Assembly (NCBI RefSeq): GCF_001858325.1
Contig: NZ_MBPP01000001.1
Coordinates: forward strand, 226,610-290,609
Length of the DNA stretch: 64,000 nt
Source of the DNA: Marinobacter sp. AC-23
GTDB lineage: Bacteria > Pseudomonadota > Gammaproteobacteria > Pseudomonadales > Oleiphilaceae
Direction of reading: 5' to 3'
Shown here: one piece after another, positions 35,493 to 43,566 of the stretch
Layout: each line of letters opens with the position of its first letter
How positions within the stretch are numbered: position 1 is the first letter of the stretch
Program-made: the position numbers and the translations under genes
Notes under the pieces: model-generated
What the model was told of the DNA's origin: nothing
Seen by the model: the letters and a program-made list of their open reading frames with translations, nothing else
Database searches by the model: none

Positions 35493-35519
35493 AGACGTCA
35501 CCAGCTTTCACTTTATTCC
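35493..35519 (-). promoter_or_regulatory. ECF-type promoter of the sigma/anti-sigma operon
   Basis: On the minus strand GGAATAA (35513-35519) is followed after 15 bases by CGTCT (35493-35497). This matches the GGAAT/CGTC consensus recognised by RpoE-like ECF factors. It lies about 48 bases upstream of the sigma gene start and supports positive autoregulation. I did not find the same pair directly upstream of sorA or the cytochrome gene. Confidence 0.72.
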
Positions 35520-35536
35520 CAACCGGCAGTCTTTTT

Positions 35537-37024
35537 TTAAGGGTTGCCGGGTACTGCAAGCCAGAATGGAAACTTCCCGTCAACGGGCTCCTGGCGAACG
35601 ACCTTCAGCGACTCCATGTCAATAATGGTGATCATATTGTCTGCGGTCACAGACGTATAAAGGTAACGGCCATCGGCGCTGGCACGCACACCATGGGGTC
35701 CGGTTCCTACCTCGAGGTTGGCAACAATTGCGAGGCTGTCCGCATCGATCACCGTCACCTGAGACGCGGAGATGGCGCCCGTGGCCACATACCGGCTATT
35801 CGGGATCACATCGATGCCACCGTGACCTGCGCCGACCTTGAACACCTTGAGAACCTTTTCACTATCCAGATCAAGAACGCCCACATGGCCGATGAAATCA
35901 CGAATCCATAATTGACGCCCGTCACTGGAAATATCAATGTTATGGGGGGTTTCCAACCCCGGCGTTGGTATATCTCGCTGTTTGGTGAGCGTTTCCATAT
36001 CCACCACGGCTAACGCAGCACCGCCCTGCAAGGTGACGTAAGCGAGGTTGCCGTTCGTATTGAAAATGAGGTTGTGAGGCGTGTCACCCACACTGATTTT
36101 TTTGACCAGTGCCAGCGTTTCCATATCAATGACCGCAACGATCCCCTGGTTGGGCGCTATCGCAAGGCCGTAACGCCCATCTGGTGATATCTTGACACCC
36201 TGCGCCACCTCGCCAATCGAAATACTGCCTTCGATTTCGCCGTTATTCGTGTCCATAACGTACACATTGCCGGTCTTGAACCCCGACACTATGAGCTGTT
36301 TCCCGTCCGGACTCAGGGCATCGTAGTGAGCACCCTCAACCCCGGGCCAGGATGATTTTGAAGGAAAGCGCTCAACAACTCCGGTTTTCTGGACTGCGGC
36401 ATAGATCGGTTTCGGTATAGCCTGTTCAAGTGATACTTCCGACGCCATCTGGGTGGCGTCTGATACTGCCACACTTTGAGAGGTGGGCGGTGACAACGCC
36501 GAACCCTGCCCCTGGTTCCCTAGGACCACCTGGCGCAACTGATAGACATCTTTACCGGAGAGGTTCTTCCCTGAGATCGCTTTCACCTCATCGGCAGAGT
36601 AAGGGCGAAATTCTCCCGAAAGACGTTCTTTGTTGCCAAATCCTGTCACCACATAATTCAGGGCATCCGCGATTTGCTGGTCGCTGAGCGATCCACCCCA
36701 GGCAGGCATATTGCCGTTATACGATGTCCCCTCTACATTAATCGAACCAGTCAGGCCGTATTGCAGCACATGGGCCAAATAGCCTCGCCCGCCAATACCG
36801 CCACTGGCATTGAAGACGTTTGCAGTGTGACCTTTTTGAGGCGGAAACGACCCGGGAATGCCCTGACCTTCAGCCTGATGGCAGGCGGCACACTGCTGGT
36901 TGTAGACCTGTTTCCCCCGGGCAATACTGTCTTCTCCCGGTGCCGCTATGGCGCCATTAGCGCCGTAGAAAAGGCCTATTGAAAGCACCAGTTTTTGTAT
37001 CAGCGAGATACGTTGGTTTGCCAT
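35537..37024 (-). CDS. Cytochrome c fused to a YVTN beta-propeller
   Basis: The 495-residue precursor has a signal peptide (LVLSIGLFYGANGAIAA). It carries one class I cytochrome c domain (CAACH near residue 45, axial Met in GNMPAWGG) and, from about residue 220, seven blades of a YVTN/lactonase-like propeller. Repeats such as GNVYVMDTNNGEIEGSISIG and GTGPHGVRASADGRYLYTSV are clear. This layout resembles periplasmic nitrite-reductase-like or redox-scaffold proteins but lacks a recognisable haem d1 site. It lies 91 bases upstream of the ECF sigma gene on the same strand. Its role in sulfite or other periplasmic oxidation is inferred. Confidence 0.83.
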   Translation of the reverse strand: MANQRISLIQKLVLSIGLFYGANGAIAAPGEDSIARGKQVYNQQCAACHQAEGQGIPGSFPPQKGHTANVFNASGGIGGRGYLAHVLQYGLTGSINVEGTSYNGNMPAWGGSLSDQQIADALNYVVTGFGNKERLSGEFRPYSADEVKAISGKNLSGKDVYQLRQVVLGNQGQGSALSPPTSQSVAVSDATQMASEVSLEQAIPKPIYAAVQKTGVVERFPSKSSWPGVEGAHYDALSPDGKQLIVSGFKTGNVYVMDTNNGEIEGSISIGEVAQGVKISPDGRYGLAIAPNQGIVAVIDMETLALVKKISVGDTPHNLIFNTNGNLAYVTLQGGAALAVVDMETLTKQRDIPTPGLETPHNIDISSDGRQLWIRDFIGHVGVLDLDSEKVLKVFKVGAGHGGIDVIPNSRYVATGAISASQVTVIDADSLAIVANLEVGTGPHGVRASADGRYLYTSVTADNMITIIDMESLKVVRQEPVDGKFPFWLAVPGNP

Positions 37025-37426
37025 TGTTAGAGCCCTGATTCACATGTGGAACCATGAAGCATTCAGTTGATGACGGCCGGTGCTCTCCTTTCGTGGCACA
37101 TATACCGCGCAAGCTTCACGGAGTCTGTAAAAAATGTTTACAGTCCCTTATCAAGGCGTCACCACTGTCCGATTTATTCCTTTGCAATCTTCAAATTTTT
37201 CATCAACCAGAAGGCCTTCAAGCGAAAAGCAATATCAGTCCATATTATGAATACGTACATTTACGAGCATGTCGGTCTATATCCCCCCCCTGATATCACT
37301 GAAAATGATGTGTGCTATACCGCTTGGAAATTTTTTTTCCACACCACAAACAGCGAGACTTACTCCCAAGCCAAAGAGGTGAATATCTTTAACTTAATCT
37401 GACTGTTTATAAGGTGGAAGCATTAC
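37025..37426. other. Intergenic region upstream of exported peptide 1
   Basis: This 402-base stretch has no convincing gene. It holds a C8 run (37283-37290) and, from about 37304 onward, a leader that is similar to the leader of peptide 2. Shared pieces are ATGATGTG, a T8 run (37331-37338), AAGCCAAAGAGGTGA (37369-37383), TTTAACTTAA (37388-37397) and the AAGGTGGAA ribosome site (37411-37419). Bases 37060-37280 show nothing I can assign. Confidence 0.65.
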
Positions 37427-37570
37427 ATGAAAGCTGTAAACAAATTTCTTATCGTATTCTCAATCTTCGCATTTTCGGCATTTGCACAAGCAGAGGGAGT
37501 CAGCAAAGAAGACATCGAGCGCGGAAACAATCCTGCGTCCGTAACTGCTTCCGTCGTACAAAGCTATTAA
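37427..37570 (+). CDS. 47-aa exported peptide, copy 1
   Basis: ATG 37427 follows AAGGTGGAAGC. The product has a Sec signal peptide (MKAVNKFLIVFSIFAFSAFA) with a predicted cut at AQA. The mature part of about 25 residues starts EGVSKEDIERGNNPA and ends in a different tail, SVTASVVQSY. A paralogue of identical length is encoded at 62675, and the two share the signal peptide style, the EGVSxEDIERGNNPA block and more than 100 bases of upstream DNA. I do not recognise the family. A LysR-type regulator is encoded convergently just downstream in both places. Its conservation against variable tails suggests selected function, perhaps as a secreted signal or small binding peptide. Confidence 0.78.
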   Translation: MKAVNKFLIVFSIFAFSAFAQAEGVSKEDIERGNNPASVTASVVQSY

Positions 37571-37586
37571 GCAATTGAATCTGGAT

Positions 37587-37619
37587 AACAATGGGCGATT
37601 ACAATTTTCATCCATTGTT
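37587..37619. terminator. Hairpin between peptide 1 and LysR stops
   Basis: AACAATGG (37587-37594) and CCATTGTT (37612-37619) form an 8-bp stem with a 17-base loop, followed by TTC. It sits between convergent stops and may end transcription from both sides. Confidence 0.5.
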
Positions 37620-37621
37620 TT

Positions 37622-38557
37622 CTAGTTCCCACCACACGGTGATGCCGTCAAGATTTCTTGCCAACGGGCTAGCATTAAACGTCCAATCTGTTCTCTGACC
37701 CAGATCACACTTGGATCACGGTCATGACGGGCATGCCAGATCAAGTACAGGCTGGTAGGGTCCACAGGAAACGGTAGCTCGCCCAACCAGAGACCGTCTA
37801 TGAATCCGCAATCCTGACTGATTAATTCCGGGACAGCCGCAATCAGATCCGACTGCCTCAAAATATTTGGGACAATTGAGAAATGATTAACGGTTGCCGC
37901 GATTCGCCGACTTTGCCCTTTTTCGTCAAGGTAGTTGTCGACGAAACCGTGCGCATCACCAGACATAGAGACAAGAAGGTGGCGAGCTGCCAGGAACTGC
38001 TCCATGGTTATCGTCTTACCGGCAAGAGGGTGATCTTCTCGCATGGCTAGCACATACCCATTCTCGAACAACCAAGTACTCCTCAGGCTGTGATCGTGAT
38101 GGTTCAATACGCCAACAGCGAGATCCACATGCGCCTCTCGAAGCGCAGAGAGTGTTCCATCCGGTGTATACGGTACGGCATGAAGATCCACCCCCGGCGC
38201 TTCTCGCTCCAGCAGTTTGATCAGTTGGGGCCAGATCATCTCTACAATCACGTCAGAAACCGCAACACGGAATTTTCTTTTTGAAACTGCAGGGTCGAAC
38301 TGGGTAGCACTGACCGCATTGGTGAGTGCAAACATGGGCTTTCCAACCTGGTCCCAAAGGCTCAGCGCATACGATGTCGGCTCAATATTACGACCTTTAC
38401 GCACGAAGAGGGGGTCATTCCAGATCAGACGCATTCTGGAGATGGCATTTGAAACCGCCGGCTGGGTCATCGCAAGCCGTTCAGCGGCGCGGGTCACTGA
38501 ACGCTCGGTCATAATAGCATCGAAGATGTACAGTAACTGGAGCTCTTGCGTTTTCAT
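37622..38557 (-). CDS. LysR-family transcriptional regulator
   Basis: I start at ATG 38557 (MKTQELQLLYIFDAIM) because AGGGA lies upstream; an earlier GTG adds ten unlikely residues. The 311-residue protein has a LysR winged helix (SVTRAAERLAMTQPAVSNAISRMR) and a substrate-binding domain from about residue 90. It is close in pattern to NodD/PcpR-type regulators. It is convergent with the exported peptide gene. A relic of a close paralogue is present at 62940-63290, again beside a copy of the peptide gene. The effector is unknown; peptide and regulator may be functionally linked. Confidence 0.9.
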   Translation of the reverse strand: MKTQELQLLYIFDAIMTERSVTRAAERLAMTQPAVSNAISRMRLIWNDPLFVRKGRNIEPTSYALSLWDQVGKPMFALTNAVSATQFDPAVSKRKFRVAVSDVIVEMIWPQLIKLLEREAPGVDLHAVPYTPDGTLSALREAHVDLAVGVLNHHDHSLRSTWLFENGYVLAMREDHPLAGKTITMEQFLAARHLLVSMSGDAHGFVDNYLDEKGQSRRIAATVNHFSIVPNILRQSDLIAAVPELISQDCGFIDGLWLGELPFPVDPTSLYLIWHARHDRDPSVIWVREQIGRLMLARWQEILTASPCGGN

Positions 38558-38714
38558 TTGATGTCCCTGGTAATTTGGCCCGACCAAGTTTGGCTCTCAA
38601 TGGTTTGATCACAATGATGGGCCGCGAAAGAGCGGCAGTTCGCCAGTCACTATACGAAGAAGCCTCCTGAACAGGAGGCTTCACGCAGAGAAGTTTACTG
38701 AAGACCAGCCTTGA

Positions 38715-39557
38715 TCAGCGCGCCAAAAATTCGAGGATATGGCTTACTGTCTCTCCCGGCTTTTCGTCAGTGACCCAATGTCCTGCGTCCTTGACCCAAA
38801 TCAGCTCGGCGCCCGGGATGGCATCTGCCAGCATGGGAGCATAACCCGGCTTCTGGAAGTTATCCTTGTCGCCCCACAATACCAGCGTATCGATCTCGAT
38901 ATTCTTGAGGTCACCAGCGATTGCTTGGGTATATTCCTTGTTTAGACGGCGCATGTTTCGGAAGAAAGCTGCCTTACCTTCGGGACTATTCCATGGCGCA
39001 ACATAACGTTCGGTCATTTCCGGTGTTACCACCGCCGGATCATGCACACCGCTGGGCATGAAGTCACGCATGATGGTTATGAACTCATCGACACTCGTGG
39101 CTTCCTCGACGCCTGGCTCGAGTAACTGCTTGAATTCCGGAATTGGCCAGGAATCGAAACAGACGCTGTCAATCAATACCTGACGACGTATACGTTCGGG
39201 ATGATTGACAGCCATCAGCTGGCCAATACCTCCGCCAATGTCATGGGAGACGACATCAGCACGAGCCACTCCCAGAGCATCCATCAGTTTGACGAAAATA
39301 CGCGTCTGGGCGTTGATGGACACATCGGCATCCACCGGCATATCCGACTCTCCATAGTTCAGCATATCCGGTGCAATCACACGGTAGTGCTTGGCAAGTT
39401 CAGGCATGACATCACGCCACATCAGCTTGTTGGTTGGTATACCGTGAATCAACAGTAGCGTCTGACCTTCGCCCATTTCCTTATAGGCAATCCGGTGACC
39501 TTCGATCATCGCATAGCGTGTTTCAAGAGCTTCCATCGTTATGGTGTCGTTACGCAT
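38715..39557 (-). CDS. Alpha/beta hydrolase with Asp nucleophile (dehalogenase/epoxide hydrolase-like)
   Basis: The 280-residue protein has the oxyanion HGIPTNKLMW and the nucleophile elbow VSHDIGGGIGQ, in which the nucleophile is Asp rather than Ser. The acid is probably the Asp in LWGDKDNF, and the catalytic His is in DAGHWVTDEKP. Asp at the elbow is typical of haloalkane dehalogenases, fluoroacetate dehalogenases and epoxide hydrolases. The cap-domain residues are not specific enough to choose. It is cytoplasmic. Upstream lie two TetR-type palindromes, so it is probably induced by a hydrophobic or halogenated compound. Confidence 0.85.
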   Translation of the reverse strand: MRNDTITMEALETRYAMIEGHRIAYKEMGEGQTLLLIHGIPTNKLMWRDVMPELAKHYRVIAPDMLNYGESDMPVDADVSINAQTRIFVKLMDALGVARADVVSHDIGGGIGQLMAVNHPERIRRQVLIDSVCFDSWPIPEFKQLLEPGVEEATSVDEFITIMRDFMPSGVHDPAVVTPEMTERYVAPWNSPEGKAAFFRNMRRLNKEYTQAIAGDLKNIEIDTLVLWGDKDNFQKPGYAPMLADAIPGAELIWVKDAGHWVTDEKPGETVSHILEFLAR

Positions 39558-39642
39558 TTTGGCCTCTTCTATCAGGAATAAGCGTGGTTCAATTCAAGTC
39601 GTGCTGTACCAGAATCTTGAATTGATGGGCATCTTACGCTTA

Positions 39643-39682
39643 TTTGAGCGATCACTCAAACTTGTTTGAACGATCACTCAAA
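39643..39682. promoter_or_regulatory. Tandem TetR-type operators
   Basis: Two 18-bp palindromes, TTTGAGCGATCACTCAAA (39643-39660) and TTTGAACGATCACTCAAA (39665-39682), are spaced 22 bases apart, two helical turns. This is typical of sites for TetR-family repressors. They lie in the divergent region between the hydrolase and the small frame at 39693. No TetR gene is present in the window. Confidence 0.75.
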
Positions 39683-39692
39683 GTCGGTTTTA

Positions 39693-39899
39693 ATGCATCT
39701 TTTCAATCGCAGGAACACACCCCTGAGCCATGTCATCAACCGCAGTTTGCTCGCTCTTCGACGCCTTACCATTAATCTGGTCACCTACCCTGAAGGCCAT
39801 AGCGTCATGCGTCACAACGACCCAATAGGAAGCGGCGGCTATTACAAGTTCAACATGGTGCTAAAAAAACCACTGAGAAGGGGGCGTTTTCGAGGCTGA
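39693..39899 (+). pseudogene. Fragment resembling a 2OG-Fe(II) oxygenase-like protein
   Basis: The frame from ATG 39693 encodes 68 residues. Its end, VTYPEGHSVMRHNDPI followed by YYKFNMVLKK, resembles the HxD iron-binding segment of small 2-oxoglutarate/Fe(II) oxygenases. The frame stops at 39899 after A7 and G5 runs. Two missing bases there would continue with VFEADNVIFSFFDRIALL and further residues up to about 40125, overlapping the next gene. It may be a frameshifted gene or a remnant. The family call is by eye and weak. It lies downstream of the TetR-type sites. Confidence 0.35.
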
Positions 39900-40005
39900 C
39901 AACGTCATCTTCTCCTTTTTCGACCGTATTGCGTTATTAAGAGCCTGGTCATTTGATCTCAATGTCGCGTCTGGAAATGACGGGGTTCGCTTGGCCTTGA
40001 AGACT

Positions 40006-42000
40006 TTATTGCGGCGAAGGTTCGTCATCTTTCTCATAGCTCGCAGCCCAACTGGTGCGCCCCAGCTCCGTTGCTCGCTCAACGTCTGTTTCGGGAACCA
40101 TCGACACATCTCCCAGTTCTCTTGAGTCGTAATGAAAGACACACAAGCGTGAGGCAAACTCCGCGAATGGCAGTGATGCTTCGCCCTGGCGTTCTCCATA
40201 ACTCTGAGTTGAGCAGTTAATACCCTGGCCCCAATCCTGGCCGCTGTCATTATTGGGGTTGTAAAAGTAGATGCGCATCTCGCCAAGGCGGTCAAGGCTT
40301 ACGCGCCTGATTGCTATGGCATGGCGCCCAACCATGCGCCCCCCGCTATCGGTGGCTACGATGCCCGCTGGTTGCGGGTGAATAACAGGTACGTTGCCGT
40401 TGTAATACGGATGATAACAAGCGTAAAAATGGCGAATAAAATGCTCATAGTCATCAATCTTCCCCGTTTCGTGGCTAATCACGCTGAGAAATGCATGCCC
40501 TACCCACCAGCCATACATTTCCGGGTTGATCCAGCGGTGCAAATCGTCGTCGCGCTCGCCGCACAAGCGCCCCATCTCTGCGTAAATACGGTCGAGGTGG
40601 GGCACCAAAATCAATGAAACCGGATCCACATCGGTGGGAGGTTCCTTCGCAAGGCCCGGCTCCAGATGCTGTGAGGTAATTTGATGGCCCTCGAAGCGCA
40701 TGATCACATCGTCATCACGGGCAGCCCAGGCCACCAGCTGCAACAGATAATCGGCGTCGTTGAAAGCCCACATGGAAAGCCCTATTACCGACTGGCACGT
40801 CGGGTTATTGCCTTGGCCGACCCCCGTCGGTTGCCCCAGAAGGCTCATGACACCAGAGAGTAAATACACACGTGGAGGATGCGCATCGCCGAAAGCCTCT
40901 GTCAGCGTATTGCAGGCGGTTGCACATAACTTGAGCTCGACTTGCCGCCACAGGCCCGAAGCCACTGCTGGCGTGAACAGACCGCCACGCTCAAGAAACA
41001 TGGCAAGGCCGTATACTGCCTGAGAGGTCTCCGGATGTATGGCCTCGTCGATCAGTTTGTGAACAATCTCTTGGTAGCATTGAAGAACATCGTTGCCGGT
41101 GATGCTCAGCCCCAGTGCCAGAGGTATCAAGTCATCCCAATGCCCGCGCAAGTGTCGTAACAGCATGGGATGGTAGGGAGAAACCATGCCGGTCTTATCC
41201 ATGGCAGCGGCAAAGTCTTGAGCTTCGTCAGCGAGTGCCGATTCGTCCATGGCAGCGAGTCGTTCGCCATAGACTGTAAAGCCCGGGTCATCGCGACAGC
41301 CTTTGGTTGGGCCGAATAAAGCGCTAACAAGGCGCGCAGCTCTGTCCATACCCTCGGTCTCGATTTCGGGATCAAACAGGCATTTAGCTATCTGGCCAAC
41401 CATCTGTTTGATGCTGCCGGTTTGTATCGGACGTTGGGCCAGCAAACGGCGCACTTCATTAACCAGGCTATCAAGAATGCTTTCATAGCCCAGCCTGTTG
41501 AGCAGATACTGGTAGAGTGAATTGACGATTTGCCCTAGCCCTTGGGGCCGCTCCCGATCTGCTTCACTCATCTGGCCAGACAGCAGGTCCAGATTTAACG
41601 CTGTTACCTGGGTCAGAAAGTGTCTGGCCTGTTCGGCAGAAATTCCGGGGTGACGATAATCACCCATAGCCACGGCAAGTAGACGAAGCTCACTCAGGGC
41701 TTCGATGGCTGTAAAGTCTGGCGCTCCCTGGCGCAAGGTCCGCACGGCAATCGCAGGCCTCAGGATCGCAGGCTGGCCCCAATCACCGTTGGTAAATACG
41801 CCCTTAGTTTCCATTGCCGGTACTCTGGCGTACAACGCGTCTAGTCCATCGGGCGCGGCCATAAGGTGAAGTGCCGCCTCCAGCACTTTCCTGTTAGACG
41901 CCATAGGCGCGGTCTGACGAGCAACCGCGAGTTGCTCCAAGGCCTCGTCAAACCGAGCGGTAGAGGTGGTGATATCTGGTTCAAAGCCAGGGCCCGTCAT
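40006..42000 (-). CDS. Large uncharacterised protein with Cys-His-Asn (papain-like) signature
   Basis: I start at ATG 42000 (MTGPGFEPDITTS); an upstream start would add 13 residues. The 664-residue protein has no signal peptide or membrane helix. The first 370 residues look like helical repeats. The C-terminal third contains GNNPTCQSVIGLSMWA (C402), then MVGRHAIAI (H560) and IYFYNPNNDSGQDWG (N581). The order Cys, His, Asn and the local patterns suggest a papain/transglutaminase-like catalytic triad. The family is not one I can name. It is divergent from an ATP-grasp enzyme over a 210-base region, suggesting the two act together in making or cutting an amide bond. Confidence 0.8.
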   Translation of the reverse strand: MTGPGFEPDITTSTARFDEALEQLAVARQTAPMASNRKVLEAALHLMAAPDGLDALYARVPAMETKGVFTNGDWGQPAILRPAIAVRTLRQGAPDFTAIEALSELRLLAVAMGDYRHPGISAEQARHFLTQVTALNLDLLSGQMSEADRERPQGLGQIVNSLYQYLLNRLGYESILDSLVNEVRRLLAQRPIQTGSIKQMVGQIAKCLFDPEIETEGMDRAARLVSALFGPTKGCRDDPGFTVYGERLAAMDESALADEAQDFAAAMDKTGMVSPYHPMLLRHLRGHWDDLIPLALGLSITGNDVLQCYQEIVHKLIDEAIHPETSQAVYGLAMFLERGGLFTPAVASGLWRQVELKLCATACNTLTEAFGDAHPPRVYLLSGVMSLLGQPTGVGQGNNPTCQSVIGLSMWAFNDADYLLQLVAWAARDDDVIMRFEGHQITSQHLEPGLAKEPPTDVDPVSLILVPHLDRIYAEMGRLCGERDDDLHRWINPEMYGWWVGHAFLSVISHETGKIDDYEHFIRHFYACYHPYYNGNVPVIHPQPAGIVATDSGGRMVGRHAIAIRRVSLDRLGEMRIYFYNPNNDSGQDWGQGINCSTQSYGERQGEASLPFAEFASRLCVFHYDSRELGDVSMVPETDVERATELGRTSWAASYEKDDEPSPQ

Positions 42001-42151
42001 AATGATTTCCTTGCTTTTTAATAAGCTATTTAAAACCACCCAAAGATGCCCTTAAGGCATTTTGGAAGCAAACTTTTCCGGGACTTTCGTTTCCAATTGT
42101 AACCAAGGCGACTATATTGAAGGTGACGGCACAGCCAAAAGGCCCAGTTTA

Positions 42152-42173
42152 CTTGGTGCGATACGGCACCAAG
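42152..42173. repeat. Perfect palindrome in the divergent promoter region
   Basis: CTTGGTGC (42152-42159) and GCACCAAG (42166-42173) flank GATACG. It lies 38 bases upstream of the ATP-grasp start, between the two divergent genes, and looks like an operator. The rest of 42001-42210 holds no gene. Confidence 0.55.
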
Positions 42174-42210
42174 GCCGTTTGTCTGGGTTAACCAGCAAGG
42201 AGATCAATGA

Positions 42211-43518
42211 ATGTCGATTACATCAGAAAAAGAGTTGCCCCAAGATGTGGCAGCCTGGCTCGATCCGAACATGGATTCTGTTAAAGGTACTGAGACTCCC
42301 AAAGATCCGAACAAAGGTTATATTGCCCTGCTCGGTTGGAGTGTCAATGCAATCAAGGCCGCACAAAAGTTCGACCGCCGTTATATCGTGGTTGCTCCGG
42401 AATGGGCTGCGGATTTCTGTACCGCGAATAATATACCGTTCATTCCATGGGATTTTATCCGACTGAACGATCGCTCCCTGGAGATTGCCCAAAAGCTGAA
42501 GGCAGAAGGCGTCGATGTCGCCATACCCTTGTTCGAAGAGACCGTCGAGTGGTCTGGCGCCATTAACTCTGTGCTCCTCGACAGCCCCCGTATGTTTGGC
42601 CAGTCTATTCTGTTTCGCGACAAGGCTCTGATGAAGCGCCGTGCTCAGCTCGGCGGTATTCGGGTCGGGATCTTTGAGGAAGCCCACGAAAAAGACGATA
42701 TCGTGCGCTTCATGAAGCGAGTCAACCAGACTCTGCTAAAGCTTGACGGCGATCCGGACGACCCGATTCACGTTAAGGCGTTCGATAAGGCCGGTTGCCT
42801 TGGCCACCGAATGATCCGCAAGATAGAAGAAATTGATAGCATTCCAGCCGAGGAATATCCGCTGCTGATGGAAAGTCATCTGGATGGCTGGGAGTTTGCG
42901 GTAGAAGCCTGGATTCACGATGGTAAAATCAAGTTCCTGAACATCTCCGAGTACGTAACCTTGGGCTACTCGGTGTTCGTCCCCGCGACCGAGCAACTAG
43001 AGAGCTGGCGTAACGCGATCACCAAGCAGATCGAGTTACTGATTAAAACGTTCGAGATAAAATTCGGGTTGATTCATCCCGAGTACTTCGTCACGGCGGA
43101 TGGCGAGATGTACTTTGGAGAAGTTGCTTATCGCCCGCCGGGGTTCAAGGCTTTCGAACTGATCGAGCGAGCCTATGGCTTTAGCGCATACCAAGCCTCA
43201 ATGCTGGTGTTTGATCCTAAAAGCACCAAAGAGGAGGTAGATGCATTCTTCCCCCGCGAAGTGGTTGACGCTAAGGGTTACGCAGGTTGTTTTGGTGTGT
43301 ACCCAAGGCGCCGCGTAGTCAGCAAGCTAGAGATGCCCAAAGAAACCATTGAGCACCCCTACTTTGAGTCACACGAATTGGTTGCGCCGACAGAAGAAAC
43401 CGTTCCGGACCGGTCGGCCTTCGGAACCCACTGGGGCTTGATCTTCTTTTTTGGTGAAGACCCCATCAAGATGCGGGATCTGCTGAAGGCTCAGGAGGAG
43501 CTGGACTTCTACGTTTAG
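42211..43518 (+). CDS. ATP-grasp domain ligase
   Basis: ATG 42211 follows AAGGAGATCAATGA. The 435-residue soluble protein has an N-terminal pre-ATP-grasp region (YIALLGWSVNAIKAAQKFD...YIVVAPEW). The central ATP-binding part has FRDKALMKRRAQ as substrate clamp and PLLMESHLDGWEFAVEAWI as the lysine/hinge region. Metal-binding acidic residues follow near FGLIHPEYFVTADGEMYFGEVAYRPPG. Such enzymes join a carboxylate to an amine through an acylphosphate. The substrate is unknown. Its divergent neighbour has a Cys-His-Asn signature. No precursor peptide gene is directly adjacent, but the exported peptide genes in this window are worth testing. Confidence 0.87.
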   Translation: MSITSEKELPQDVAAWLDPNMDSVKGTETPKDPNKGYIALLGWSVNAIKAAQKFDRRYIVVAPEWAADFCTANNIPFIPWDFIRLNDRSLEIAQKLKAEGVDVAIPLFEETVEWSGAINSVLLDSPRMFGQSILFRDKALMKRRAQLGGIRVGIFEEAHEKDDIVRFMKRVNQTLLKLDGDPDDPIHVKAFDKAGCLGHRMIRKIEEIDSIPAEEYPLLMESHLDGWEFAVEAWIHDGKIKFLNISEYVTLGYSVFVPATEQLESWRNAITKQIELLIKTFEIKFGLIHPEYFVTADGEMYFGEVAYRPPGFKAFELIERAYGFSAYQASMLVFDPKSTKEEVDAFFPREVVDAKGYAGCFGVYPRRRVVSKLEMPKETIEHPYFESHELVAPTEETVPDRSAFGTHWGLIFFFGEDPIKMRDLLKAQEELDFYV

Positions 43519-43566
43519 AAGCCAGCCAAAGCAATTAGTTACGGCAGAGGTACTTTTACAAACAGG

